A DNA stretch of 64,000 bases from Novosphingobium pokkalii (GTDB lineage Bacteria; Pseudomonadota; Alphaproteobacteria; Sphingomonadales; Sphingomonadaceae): contig NZ_BMZP01000005.1 of NCBI RefSeq assembly GCF_014652855.1, positions 51,550 through 115,549 on the forward strand, given 5' to 3'. The notes beneath the pieces were generated by a model. The model saw nothing but the letters and a program-made list of their open reading frames with translations. It did no database searches and had not been told where the DNA came from. Made by a program: the position numbers and the translations under genes. Positions 36,996 through 45,318 of the stretch are shown here, piece after piece. Within the stretch, counting starts at the first letter, position 1, and every line of letters starts with the position of its first letter.

Positions 36996-38716
36996 ACAAC
37001 GCGCTGCAACATCTGCAAAGCCTGGGCCGCGCGCTGATGCTGCCCATCGCCGTGCTGCCGGTCGCGGCGCTGCTGCTGCGGCTCGGCCAGCCCGACCTGC
37101 TCGGGCTCGATTTCGTCAGCGCGGCGGGCAATGCCATGTTCGCCAACCTGGGCCTGCTGTTTGCGATCGGCGTGGCCACGGGCTTTGCCAAGGATGGCAA
37201 TGGCGCCGCGCCGCTGGCCGGCGTGGTCTGCTTCCTGGTCGCCACCGAAGGGGCCAAGGCCCTGCTGCAAGTGCCGGCAGACGTTACCGCCGGCGTGCCG
37301 CAGACGGCGCTGGCCGCCGTCACCGCCGCCTGGCGCAGCGCGCAGGTCGATCATGTCGCGGTACCGCTCGGCATTGTCTCAGGCATCGTCGGGGGCTTGG
37401 GCTACAATCGCTTTTCGGGCGTCAAGCCGCCGGAATATCTCGCCTTCTTCGGCGGCCGCCGATTCGTGCCGATCATCTCTGGCCTGGCCGGGGTGGCGCT
37501 CGCGGGCCTGCTCGGCGCGTCGCTGGGCGGCATCAATGCCGGTGCCAACGCCGCGAGCCAGGCGGCCTTGGCCAGCGGCGGCGTGGGCCTGTTCATCTTC
37601 GGCCTGCTCAACCGCCTGCTGCTGGTGACCGGGCTGCACCACATTCTCAACAACATCGCCTGGTTCGTGCTCGGCGATTTCCATGGCACCACGGGCGACC
37701 TCCGCCGCTTCTTCGCCGGCGATCCCACCGCCGGGGCGTTCATGAGCGGGTTTTTCCCGGTGATGATGTTCGGCCTGCCCGCAGCGTGCCTGGCGATGTA
37801 TCACAGCGCCCGGCCCGAACGGCGCAAGGCCACCGGCGGCATGCTGCTGAGCCTTGCGGCAACCTCGTTCCTCACCGGCGTGACCGAGCCGATCGAGTTC
37901 AGCTTCATGTTCCTGGCGCCGCTGCTCTATGCGCTGCACGCCGTGCTCACCGGCGCCGCCATGGCGCTGATGGCCGCGTTGGGCGTGCATCTGGGCTTTG
38001 GCTTTTCGGCCGGGCTGTTCGACTATGTGCTGAATTTCTCCAAGGCGCAGAAGCCATTGCTGCTGATCCCGGTCGGCCTGGCCTATGCCGGGGTCTATTA
38101 CGGGGTGTTCCGCTGGGCCATCGTGCGGTTCGATCTGAAAACGCCCGGGCGCGATGATCTGCCCACGGCGAGCGCCGGCGCCCCGGTGCTGGTGGGCGAA
38201 CGCGGCCAGGCCTTTGCCATGGCACTGGGCGGCGCTGCCAATCTGGTGGAAGTGGGTGCCTGCACCACGCGGCTGCGCCTGGTCGTGGCCGATCAGGCCG
38301 TGGTGGACGAAGCCGCGCTGCGCGCCTTGGGCGCCAAGGGCCTGATCCGCCCCTCCCCCCGCGCGCTGCAAGTCGTGCTGGGGCCGCAGGCAGACCAGGT
38401 CGCGGTGGAAATCCGCGCGGCGATGGGCGCCCCGGCGCCAGTGCCAGCCCCTGCCGTTACCGAAAACTCCGCCCCGGCCTTCGCCCGCACCATCGATCCC
38501 GCTGCCGTGCCCCCGGCATTGGCGCAGGCCCTTGGCGGCGCCGCCGCGCTGGCGGCCAGCCAGACCGTGCATGGCCGCCTGCTGCTGCCCGCCGGAACCG
38601 TGGTGGACGAAACCGCGCTTGTCGCGCTGGGCGCGCGCGGCGTGGTGGCCACCGCCGCCGGTCCGCACGTGCTGTTTGCCGAAGACACGCTCGGCCCATG
38701 GTGCCTGTCGCGCTAG
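36992..38716 (+). CDS. nagE: PTS N-acetylglucosamine permease EIICB (NagE) with an extra degenerate EIIB-like domain
   Basis: 574 residues from GTG 36992. Residues 1-385 are the glucose/GlcNAc-family EIIC membrane domain, with NAMFANLGLLFAIGVATGFA, GLHHILNNIAWF, and FLTGVTEPIEFSFMFLAP containing the sugar-binding TEPIEF. An EIIB domain (about 405-478) carries the phospho-cysteine in GACTTRLRL (Cys424). After an Ala/Pro linker, residues about 508-565 repeat the EIIB pattern (ALGGAA...VVDETALVALGARG), but the segment aligned with the cysteine loop reads AASQTVHGRLLL, with no cysteine. It transports and phosphorylates GlcNAc using NagF. It is last in the nag operon. Confidence 0.93.
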   Translation: MNNALQHLQSLGRALMLPIAVLPVAALLLRLGQPDLLGLDFVSAAGNAMFANLGLLFAIGVATGFAKDGNGAAPLAGVVCFLVATEGAKALLQVPADVTAGVPQTALAAVTAAWRSAQVDHVAVPLGIVSGIVGGLGYNRFSGVKPPEYLAFFGGRRFVPIISGLAGVALAGLLGASLGGINAGANAASQAALASGGVGLFIFGLLNRLLLVTGLHHILNNIAWFVLGDFHGTTGDLRRFFAGDPTAGAFMSGFFPVMMFGLPAACLAMYHSARPERRKATGGMLLSLAATSFLTGVTEPIEFSFMFLAPLLYALHAVLTGAAMALMAALGVHLGFGFSAGLFDYVLNFSKAQKPLLLIPVGLAYAGVYYGVFRWAIVRFDLKTPGRDDLPTASAGAPVLVGERGQAFAMALGGAANLVEVGACTTRLRLVVADQAVVDEAALRALGAKGLIRPSPRALQVVLGPQADQVAVEIRAAMGAPAPVPAPAVTENSAPAFARTIDPAAVPPALAQALGGAAALAASQTVHGRLLLPAGTVVDETALVALGARGVVATAAGPHVLFAEDTLGPWCLSR

Positions 38717-38733
38717 AATCGCTGGTGTTCGGC

Positions 38734-38816
38734 AGGACCCCAGGGCAAGCCCGGGGCGACGAACTGCCCATTGAATTCCAAAACTTTAATGTCGCCCCGG
38801 ACTTGATCCGGGGCCC
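38734..38816. repeat. Pair of inverted REP-like palindromic repeats
   Basis: The unit GTCGCCCCGGACTTGATCCG (continuing GGGCC) lies at 38791-38816. A diverged copy in the opposite orientation lies at 38734-38760 (reverse complement starts GTCGCCCCGGGCTTGCCCTG). About 30 bp separate them. They sit between the convergent ends of nagE and the GntR gene. CCCGGACTTGATCCGGGG palindromes are dispersed in many alphaproteobacterial genomes. Paired inverted copies at a convergent junction can fold into a large hairpin and help end both transcripts. Confidence 0.65.
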
Positions 38817-38829
38817 CGCACCGCCCCCT

Positions 38830-39585
38830 TTAGGCCGTGGCGCGGGCATAGCGGGTGCGCTTGGCGGCGATGGCGCGGCGCGCTTCCTCAAGGGCGCGTT
38901 CCTCGGTGGCGAAGAGCAGGCCTTCGATCACGGCGGACAGATGCGTGCGCATCGCCGCGCGGGCCGCAGCCGGATCGCGCGCGCGCAGGGCCTGGAAAAT
39001 CGCGGTATGTTCCTCGACCACCGGCTTGATGTTGGCACTGCGCGCCTTCTCGTGCATCAGCGCCGCTTCGGGCGAGCTGGCGCGCAAGGCCCAGAGATTC
39101 TCCACCGCCTTGAACACCGCCGTGTTGCGCGTGGCGCGCGCGATGGCCAGGTGAAACGCGCGGTCGGCACGGTCGGTGCCATTGGGATCGAGATTTTCGA
39201 CCGCGATCTGGTGCAGCAGGGCCTCGATTTCCGCCAAGTCCTCGTCCGTCACTTGCGTCGCGGCAAGCGCGGCCGCCTCGCTTTCAAACAGCAGGCGCGC
39301 CTCGGTCACTTCAAACGCGGTGGCGTCGAAACCGGGCGCGTCCTCGCTGCCGGGCAGGCGCAGGACATAGGCGCCCGAGCCGATGCGCACTTCCACCAGC
39401 CCCTGCACTTCAAGCGCGATGATCGCCTCGCGCACGGTGGGGCGGCTGACGTTGAAGCGCGCCGCCAGGTCGCGTTCGGCCGGCAGGCGCGAGCCCACCG
39501 GATAGTCGCCCCGCGCCAGTTCCTCGATCAACAGCCGGGCCAGGTCCTGGTACAGCCGGTCGTTGCCCTGCTTCTCCTGCGTCAT
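38830..39585 (-). CDS. GntR-family regulator, FadR subfamily (UxuR-like)
   Basis: 251 residues from ATG 39585. The winged helix-turn-helix (about 10-75) contains [20 protein letters not shown] and [20 protein letters not shown]. The C-terminal all-helical FCD domain has the metal/ligand histidines spread through [24 protein letters not shown] and AAMRTHL. It is divergent from manD. A FadR-type site (TTGGTATTACCA) lies in the shared promoter, and a close copy lies before the MFS gene at 44465. This makes it the likely repressor of mannonate/hexuronate use, probably relieved by a sugar acid, and possibly self-regulating. Confidence 0.9.
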   Translation of the reverse strand: MTQEKQGNDRLYQDLARLLIEELARGDYPVGSRLPAERDLAARFNVSRPTVREAIIALEVQGLVEVRIGSGAYVLRLPGSEDAPGFDATAFEVTEARLLFESEAAALAATQVTDEDLAEIEALLHQIAVENLDPNGTDRADRAFHLAIARATRNTAVFKAVENLWALRASSPEAALMHEKARSANIKPVVEEHTAIFQALRARDPAAARAAMRTHLSAVIEGLLFATEERALEEARRAIAAKRTRYARATA

Positions 39586-39618
39586 CGCGGTTGTTTTTCG
39601 CCTTTCGTGCACCGGTAA

Positions 39619-39630
39619 TTGGTATTACCA
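39619..39630. promoter_or_regulatory. FadR/GntR-type operator in the gntR-manD promoter region
   Basis: TAATTGGTATTACCACTT (39616-39633 or so) contains the TGGTNNNACCA pattern bound by FadR-subfamily GntR regulators. It lies 34 bp upstream of the gntR start and just upstream of a TTGACA hexamer (39643-39648) facing manD. On the minus strand it overlaps a possible -10 (TAATAC) for gntR itself. It shares TAATTGGTxTxACC with the site before the MFS gene. Confidence 0.62.
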
Positions 39631-39710
39631 CTTTTCTGAAACTTGACAGGCCTTTTTCGGTCAGCCAATCCGGCCTTACCACATTCGCCTGCGAAGACGC
39701 GAGGTTTATC

Positions 39711-40919
39711 ATGAAAATCACCGCCGCCCGGGTCATCGTGACCTGCCCTGGCCGCAATTTCGTCACGCTCAAGATCGAGACGGACCAAGGGGTCTATGGC
39801 ATCGGCGACGGCACGCTCAACGGGCGCGAGCTTTCGGTGGTAGCCTATCTCGAAGAGCATGTGATTCCCTGCCTGATCGGCATGGACCCGCGCCGCATCG
39901 AGGATATCTGGCAATATCTCTATCGCGGTGCCTATTGGCGGCGCGGCCCGGTGACCATGCGCGCCATCGCCGCGGTGGACATGGCGCTGTGGGACATCAA
40001 GGCCAAGATGGCCGGCATGCCGCTCTATCAGTTGCTCGGCGGGCGCAGCCGCGACGGGATCATGGTCTATGGCCATGCCAACGGCTCCGACATCGCCGAA
40101 ACGGTGGAGGCGGTGGGCCAGTACATCGACATGGGTTACAAGGCGATCCGCGCCCAGACCGGCGTGCCCGGCATCAAGGACGCCTATGGCGTGGGCCGGG
40201 GCAAGCTGTTCTATGAACCGGCCGATGCCGCGCTGCCCTCGGTCACCGGGTGGGACACGCGCAAGGCGCTCAACCACGTGCCCAAGCTGTTTGAAGAACT
40301 GCGCAAGACCTATGGTTTCGACCATCACCTGCTGCACGACGGGCACCACCGCTATACCCCGCAAGAAGCGGCCAACCTGGGCAAGATGCTGGAGCCGTTC
40401 CAGTTGTTCTGGCTGGAAGACTGCACCCCGGCGGAAAACCAGGAAGCGTTCAAGCTGGTGCGCCAGCACACCACGACGCCGCTGGCCGTGGGGGAGATCT
40501 TCAACACGATCTGGGACGCCAAGGACCTGATCCAGAACCAATTGATCGACTATATCCGCGCGACGGTGGTCGGCGCGGGCGGCCTTACCCACTTGCGCCG
40601 CATTGCCGACCTTGCCAGCCTCTACCAGATCCGCACCGGCTGCCACGGCGCGACCGACCTTTCGCCGGTGACCATGGGCTGCGCGCTGCATTTCGATACC
40701 TGGGTGCCCAATTTCGGCATTCAGGAATACATGCGCCACACCCCGGAAACCGACGCCGTGTTCCCGCACGATTACTGGTTCGAGAAGGGCGAGCTGTTCG
40801 TTGGCGAAACCCCCGGCCATGGCGTGGACATCGACGAAGACCTCGCCGCCAAGTATCCCTACAAGCCGGCCTACCTGCCCGTCGCCCGCCTGGAAGACGG
40901 CACGATGTGGAACTGGTGA
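39711..40919 (+). CDS. manD: D-mannonate dehydratase ManD (enolase superfamily)
   Basis: 402 residues, the same length as the characterised N. aromaticivorans enzyme, which it matches closely from memory. ATG 39711 follows GAGG in a GAGGTTTATC context. Catalytic and metal residues are at the family positions: Tyr159 and Arg147, His212, and metal ligands Asp210 (LLHDGHHRY), Glu236 (WLEDCTP) and Glu262 (VGEIFNT), with His312 in GCHGATD. It dehydrates D-mannonate to 2-keto-3-deoxygluconate. The kinase gene follows directly and the GntR regulator is divergent. Complete and undamaged. Confidence 0.97.
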   Translation: MKITAARVIVTCPGRNFVTLKIETDQGVYGIGDGTLNGRELSVVAYLEEHVIPCLIGMDPRRIEDIWQYLYRGAYWRRGPVTMRAIAAVDMALWDIKAKMAGMPLYQLLGGRSRDGIMVYGHANGSDIAETVEAVGQYIDMGYKAIRAQTGVPGIKDAYGVGRGKLFYEPADAALPSVTGWDTRKALNHVPKLFEELRKTYGFDHHLLHDGHHRYTPQEAANLGKMLEPFQLFWLEDCTPAENQEAFKLVRQHTTTPLAVGEIFNTIWDAKDLIQNQLIDYIRATVVGAGGLTHLRRIADLASLYQIRTGCHGATDLSPVTMGCALHFDTWVPNFGIQEYMRHTPETDAVFPHDYWFEKGELFVGETPGHGVDIDEDLAAKYPYKPAYLPVARLEDGTMWNW

Positions 40920-40921
40920 GC

Positions 40922-41818
40922 ATGGGCGCGCCGGCCGGGCACATCGTCTGCCTGGGCGAAGGCATGCTGGAATTGACCGGGGCGGACGACAGTTTCCGCC
41001 TCGGCCACGGCGGCGACACGCTCAATACCGCGATCCACCTGGCGCGCGCCGGGCATGACGTGGCGTTTTTCAGTGCGCTGGGCACCGATCCCTTCAGCGC
41101 CCGCCTGCGCGCCGCCTGGGTGCAGGAAGGCGTTGACGACCGCCTGATCCTCACCCACCCCACGCGCGGCGCGGGGCTCTATGCCATCACCACCGACGCG
41201 CAGGGCGAGCGCAGCTTCACCTATTGGCGCGACACCAGCGCCGCGCGCGCCCTGTTCGCCCTGCCCGGAACGGCGCAGGCCGTGGCCGAGGTCGCCCAGG
41301 CCCGGCTGCTCTATTTCTCGCTGATCTCGCTGGCGATCCTGCCCGAGGCGGGGCGCGAAGCGGTGCTGGCGCTCGCCGCGCAAGTGCGCGCCCATGGTGG
41401 CGACGTGGCGTTTGACAGCAACTATCGCCCGCGCCTGTGGGAAAGCGCGCAAGCCGCGCAGACCTGGCACGCCCGCGCCATCGCCGCCGCCAGCATCGGC
41501 CTGCCCACCCTGGAAGACGAAACCGCCCTCACCGGCGAAACCGCCCCCGCCACCGTCGCCACCCGCTGGGCCGCTCTCGGCTGCCCGCGCACGGTGGTGA
41601 AAGCCGGCCCGGAAGGCGCGCGACTGCCCGGCGGCACCATCGTGCCCCCGCCCGCCCGCCTCAATCCGGTGGACACCAGCGGCGCCGGCGACGCCTTCAA
41701 CGCCGGCTTCCTCGGCGCCGTGATGCATGGCGCCAGCGATGCCGAAGCCGCACTGGCCGGCCACGCCTGCGCCGGCTGGACGATCATGCGCCAGGGGGCG
41801 ATACCAGCGCGAGATTGA
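40922..41818 (+). CDS. kdgK: 2-keto-3-deoxygluconate kinase (PfkB/ribokinase family)
   Basis: 298 residues from ATG 40922; GTG 40916 would overlap the manD stop (GTGA) and add two residues. PfkB features: VCLGEGMLELTG at the N-terminus, HGGDTLNTAIHLARAGHDVAF (sugar-binding), FDSNYRPRLWES, TVVKAGPEGARL, and the C-terminal anion-hole and catalytic motif DTSGAGDAFNAGF. It phosphorylates the product of ManD, preparing it for KDPG aldolase, which is not in the window. The assignment as KDG kinase rather than another sugar kinase rests partly on its manD neighbour. Confidence 0.9.
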   Translation: MGAPAGHIVCLGEGMLELTGADDSFRLGHGGDTLNTAIHLARAGHDVAFFSALGTDPFSARLRAAWVQEGVDDRLILTHPTRGAGLYAITTDAQGERSFTYWRDTSAARALFALPGTAQAVAEVAQARLLYFSLISLAILPEAGREAVLALAAQVRAHGGDVAFDSNYRPRLWESAQAAQTWHARAIAAASIGLPTLEDETALTGETAPATVATRWAALGCPRTVVKAGPEGARLPGGTIVPPPARLNPVDTSGAGDAFNAGFLGAVMHGASDAEAALAGHACAGWTIMRQGAIPARD

Positions 41819-42096
41819 GGGGTAAACGAATGGGAACGCAGAAAATACGCTCCCATTGAGGAGCAACTGTAGTTTTGCAAAAATCAAGCACATTGCGCAT
41901 AAAATTTTTAATCCTGAATTTTCGGATATCAAATTCCATTAGCCTCTAATTCTGTCATAGCCGTAAAGCGCCGTACCCCAAAATTTCTGAGAATTAGATC
42001 TTTACAAAACACACCTAGTCGATCTAGCCATTCGAGAAACCGACCAAGCATCGTGTCGGGTCTAAATTCGGTTGTCTACGAATTGAGAGCGACGTA
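41819..42096. other. AT-rich intergenic flank of the CBS-HEPN gene
   Basis: 278 bp with base composition unlike the surrounding genes, beginning right after kdgK. It starts with an imperfect hairpin (AATGGGA at 41829-41835 and TCCCATT at 41851-41857) that could end the kdgK transcript. A weak promoter pair, TTGCAA (41875) and CATAAA (41898) 17 bp apart, could serve the next gene. I found no terminal inverted repeats or target duplication here or at 43183-43214. Confidence 0.45.
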
Positions 42097-43182
42097 ATGG
42101 ATGATGTCATAATTGATAATGAAACACAGCCAGATAAATTAATAATCATTCGCGATACACTGCGAGCAGGCCGGGCCGTAAATCCGGTCACTGTGCGTGA
42201 ATTCCTTTCTTGGTTCGGTGCAAAGCGCCGAGGGGTCGCGATTGTTTCATGGATTCGTGAAGAGCTAGCATCATCGCAGCTTGCCACCATTCCAGATTTT
42301 GAGGAGCCTTGGATCGATGGATTGATTGCGTTTCGCCTTGTTAGCGAAGACAATGCACAGGGTGATGCCGCAGCAAGCTCCACCGGCCTGGCCGAAGGCG
42401 TTGTGCTTTTTACGTCAGACGAAGCGGAACCGGGACCTACGTGGGAGCACCGAGAGGCAAGCTACCGGCTCAGTCGCTTCCAAGCGGCGAACAAACCGGT
42501 TGTTTCAGTTACTCCGGAAACCAGCCTACAAAAGGCTGTGACAATTATGATGCTTAACGACTTCAGCCAACTACCTGTGATGGTGGGCGAGAGGGACGTA
42601 AAAGGCGTGGTAACTTGGTCGTCAATCGCAATGCGCTTGGTAGTCGGTGAAATGTCTGAGCGCCTCATTGACTACACAACTAAACCGATAGTTCTCGAAA
42701 CGGATGCATCAATTTTTGAGGCTATCGAAGAAATTGTTCGGCATGATTTTGTGCTAGTTCGTGATCGCGAACGCCGTATTGTTGGCATCGTCACCGCAGC
42801 TGATCTTAGCCTTCAATTTCGAGCGCTGTCTGAACCCTTCCTTTTGTTAAGCGAAATTGAAACGCATGTGCGTAACATTATCGGACAGACGTTCACCGTC
42901 CAAGAATTGGTCGCCGCCCGCGATCCTGCCAGCGCACACGATGTCAACTCAGTTGCTGATCTAACGTTCGGAGAATATGTAGTATTACTACGCAATCCCT
43001 CGAACTGGAACCGCCTCGGCATAGTTATTGACCGCACCGCGTTCTGCGAGCAACTTGATAAGGTACGCAACATTCGTAACCAAGTAATGCATTTTGATCC
43101 CGATGGCCTTGACGATGCTGATATTAAAATATTGCAAGAATTTTCAGCATTTCTGAAGAGAATTGAAGAGATTAGCTTATAA
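42097..43182 (+). CDS. CBS-domain protein with C-terminal HEPN-like domain; foreign base composition
   Basis: 361 residues. N-terminal about 1-85: probable small winged-helix-like module (TVREFLSWFGAKRRG...WIREEL). A tandem CBS pair follows (about 132-183 and 195-243), a fold that usually binds adenine nucleotides. The C-terminal about 245-361 is helical and ends with VRNIRNQVMHFDPDG. There Arg327-Asn328-x3-His332 fits the Rx4-6H motif of HEPN domains, many of which are RNases in defence or toxin systems. The gene is AT-rich, uses codons rare in its neighbours, and lies between kdgK and the MFS gene of one regulon, so it was probably acquired. No partner antitoxin, methylase or transposase is adjacent. 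RNase activity and a defence role are inference. Confidence 0.75.
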   Translation: MDDVIIDNETQPDKLIIIRDTLRAGRAVNPVTVREFLSWFGAKRRGVAIVSWIREELASSQLATIPDFEEPWIDGLIAFRLVSEDNAQGDAAASSTGLAEGVVLFTSDEAEPGPTWEHREASYRLSRFQAANKPVVSVTPETSLQKAVTIMMLNDFSQLPVMVGERDVKGVVTWSSIAMRLVVGEMSERLIDYTTKPIVLETDASIFEAIEEIVRHDFVLVRDRERRIVGIVTAADLSLQFRALSEPFLLLSEIETHVRNIIGQTFTVQELVAARDPASAHDVNSVADLTFGEYVVLLRNPSNWNRLGIVIDRTAFCEQLDKVRNIRNQVMHFDPDGLDDADIKILQEFSAFLKRIEEISL

Positions 43183-43214
43183 TTTAATTAGGCTAGTCAA
43201 TGCGGCCTGCCCGC

Positions 43215-44465
43215 TCACCGCCCGCGCAACAGCGCCCACAGCGCCGCCGTGCCGACCACGTCGAGCGCGGCCAGGGCCACGAACAGCGGGTTGTAGCCCC
43301 AGGCGTCGGCGCTCTGGCCGATCAGCAGGGTGAACAGCATGCCACCGATCCACGCGGCCGAGCCGGCCATGCCGCTGGCGGTACCGACGGTGCGCGGCTC
43401 GAACACGTCGGCGCACAGGGTGATCAGGGCGCCGTTGAGCATCTGGTGGGCAAAGCCGCCCACGCAGAACAGGGCGATGGCCATGCCCGGCGAGGTGGCG
43501 AGGCCGATGCAGGCCGGGCCGACCATGCACAGTGCGCCCAGGGTCATGGTCAGCTTGCGCGAGACCAGCAGCCCCGCGCCGCGCCGCATCAACCAGGGCG
43601 GCAGCAGCCCGGCAACCAGGCTGCCGAGGTCGGCCGCGAGGAACGGCAACCAGCTCCACACCGCGATGGCTTTGAGGTCCAGGTGCCAGGCGGCGACGAG
43701 ATAGAGCGGGATGAAGAAGTTGAACGTCTGCCACGCCGGTTCGGAAAGGAAGCGTGGCACGGCAATGGCCCAGAACGCACGGGTGCGCAGCACCTGCCCG
43801 CGCGTGGTCGGGGCCTGGTCGCTGGCCGCCTGCGCCTGCCCCTCCTCGATCACCGCGCGTTCTTCGGACGAAAGGCGCGGATGCTCGGCCGGGCTGCGAT
43901 AGCCCCACCACCACAACGCGGCCCAGGCAAGGCTGAGCGTGCCGGTGGCGAAGAACGCCGCTTTCCAGTTCCACGCCAGGATGCAGAACGCCACCAACGG
44001 CGGAGCCACCATGTTGCCCAGGCTGGTGCCCATCTGGAACACGCCCGTGGCCAGCGGCCGCTCGCGCGCGGGGAACCATTCGGCCACCGTCTTGGCCCCG
44101 GCGGGAATCGCGGCCGCCTCGCTCGCGCCCAGCAGGCCGCGGAACACGGCCAGGCTCTGCCACCCCGTGGCCAGCCCGTGGGCCATGTTGGCCAGCCCCC
44201 AGCCAACCGCGAAGAGCAGGAAGCCAAGCCGCGTGCCCAGCGCGTCGAGCACCGCCCCGGCCACGCTCTGCATCACGGTATAGCTGCCCTGGAACGCCAG
44301 CACGACCCAGCTGTATTGCTGCGTCGTCATCCCGAATTCCGCCTTCAGCGTGGGCGCGGCGACCGACAGCGTGGAGCGGGCGAGATAGTTGAGAATCGTG
44401 CCCAGGGTGACAAGGCCGATGATCCACCAGCGCAGCGGAAGGCGGGACGGCGTGAAACGGGGCAT
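43215..44465 (-). CDS. MFS transporter, hexuronate/mannonate-type (ExuT-like, ACS family)
   Basis: 416 residues from ATG 44465, with GGAGAG upstream. Twelve membrane segments of the anion:cation symporter family: RWWIIGLVTLGTILNYLARSTLSVAAPTL in TM1, then QYSWVVLAFQGSYTVMQSVAGAVLDALGTR and GLLGASEAAAIPAGAKTVAEWFP. These match ExuT, GudP and DgoT permeases. A FadR-type site (44484-44495) lies 19 bp upstream of the start codon and nearly repeats the one before manD, so it belongs to the mannonate regulon despite the inserted gene between them. Glucuronate, galacturonate or mannonate is the probable substrate. Confidence 0.88.
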   Translation of the reverse strand: MPRFTPSRLPLRWWIIGLVTLGTILNYLARSTLSVAAPTLKAEFGMTTQQYSWVVLAFQGSYTVMQSVAGAVLDALGTRLGFLLFAVGWGLANMAHGLATGWQSLAVFRGLLGASEAAAIPAGAKTVAEWFPARERPLATGVFQMGTSLGNMVAPPLVAFCILAWNWKAAFFATGTLSLAWAALWWWGYRSPAEHPRLSSEERAVIEEGQAQAASDQAPTTRGQVLRTRAFWAIAVPRFLSEPAWQTFNFFIPLYLVAAWHLDLKAIAVWSWLPFLAADLGSLVAGLLPPWLMRRGAGLLVSRKLTMTLGALCMVGPACIGLATSPGMAIALFCVGGFAHQMLNGALITLCADVFEPRTVGTASGMAGSAAWIGGMLFTLLIGQSADAWGYNPLFVALAALDVVGTAALWALLRGR

Positions 44466-44483
44466 CGGCTCTCCAGCGCATAA

Positions 44484-44495
44484 TTGGTCTGACCT
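44484..44495. promoter_or_regulatory. FadR/GntR-type operator before the MFS gene
   Basis: TAATTGGTCTGACCTGTT (44481-44498) is close to the E. coli FadR consensus (TGGTCNGACC) and to the manD site TAATTGGTATTACCACTT, with 13 of the 14 defined core positions around TAATTGGTxTxACC shared by eye. It sits between the likely transcription start and the start codon of the MFS gene, a classical repressor position. Confidence 0.65.
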
Positions 44496-44578
44496 GTTTC
44501 TAGCCTTGGCATGTGCCGGCTGGCAAGCCAAACCTTTTCATGCTGTTCAGGCGCTGCGGCCTGACCAGATCGCCACCG

Positions 44579-45307
44579 TCAAGGGCGATGCGGCAGGGCC
44601 ATCAGCGGGTGCTGCACGCAGGCCAGCGTACCACCCAGCACGAGGCAGGCGGTCAGCGCCAGCGGCACCGCAAGGCCCGTGTGCAGAACCAGCAGCGCCC
44701 CTACTGCCGCCCCGGCAAAGATCATGGCAATGGCCATCAGGCGCGTGCGCAGGTTCGGCCCGCCGCTGTCGGCCGCAAGACCGGTGATGGTGAGCGTGAG
44801 GACCGTGGTGGTGAGATCGGGCACTTTCAACTGCCGCACCGTGGCGTTGCGGAAACCCATCGCCCCCGCCGTCAGCGCCACCATGGACAGCGCCGCCCAC
44901 GCCGGGTGCCCCACCGCGCCCGGTGCCGCCGGCACCAGTGCCACGCCCGCCGCCACCAGGAACAGCACCGCCTCCAGCACAGCCGCACGCATCAGCCAAT
45001 AGCGCAAGGGGTGGCTGGCAGCGTGGCGCCACAGCCGCCCGGCCACGCTGGCACCGGCCATGAACAGCGCCAGCGCAACCAGATAGGGCACCGGCATGAA
45101 GCCCGGCGCGCGGGCCAGGGCAAAGGCGAGGAACACCACGTTGCCGGTCATGTTGGCGGTAAACACCTTGCCCAGCCCCAGCACGCTGACGGCATCGACC
45201 AGACCGGTGGTGGCCGATAGCAGCAGCAACAGGCGCGGCAGCGGCGAAGGCGGCTGCACGGCAACGGGCGAAGCTGGCGGAGCAGCCGGCGGGAGGGTTT
45301 CGTCCAT
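44579..45307 (-). CDS. DUF1275 (YoaK-type) membrane protein
   Basis: 242 residues from ATG 45307, with AAGGAG 6 nt upstream. Six or so membrane segments. The DUF1275 hallmarks are TGLVDAVSVLGLGKVFTANMTGNVVFLAFAL near the N-terminus and FRNATVRQLKVPDLTTTVLTLTITGL in the second half. The biochemical function of the family is unknown. It is the last gene of the nine-gene leftward operon (11 bp after the porin gene), so any role probably concerns transport or membrane adaptation in the same response. Confidence 0.85.
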   Translation of the reverse strand: MDETLPPAAPPASPVAVQPPSPLPRLLLLLSATTGLVDAVSVLGLGKVFTANMTGNVVFLAFALARAPGFMPVPYLVALALFMAGASVAGRLWRHAASHPLRYWLMRAAVLEAVLFLVAAGVALVPAAPGAVGHPAWAALSMVALTAGAMGFRNATVRQLKVPDLTTTVLTLTITGLAADSGGPNLRTRLMAIAMIFAGAAVGALLVLHTGLAVPLALTACLVLGGTLACVQHPLMALPHRP

Positions 45308-45318
45308 GGCGTTCTCCT

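Noticed and set aside
41819..43214. A mobile element or toxin-antitoxin pair around the CBS-HEPN gene
   Set aside because: Composition suggests acquisition, but I found no transposase, integrase, terminal inverted repeats, target duplication, tRNA att site or second small gene.
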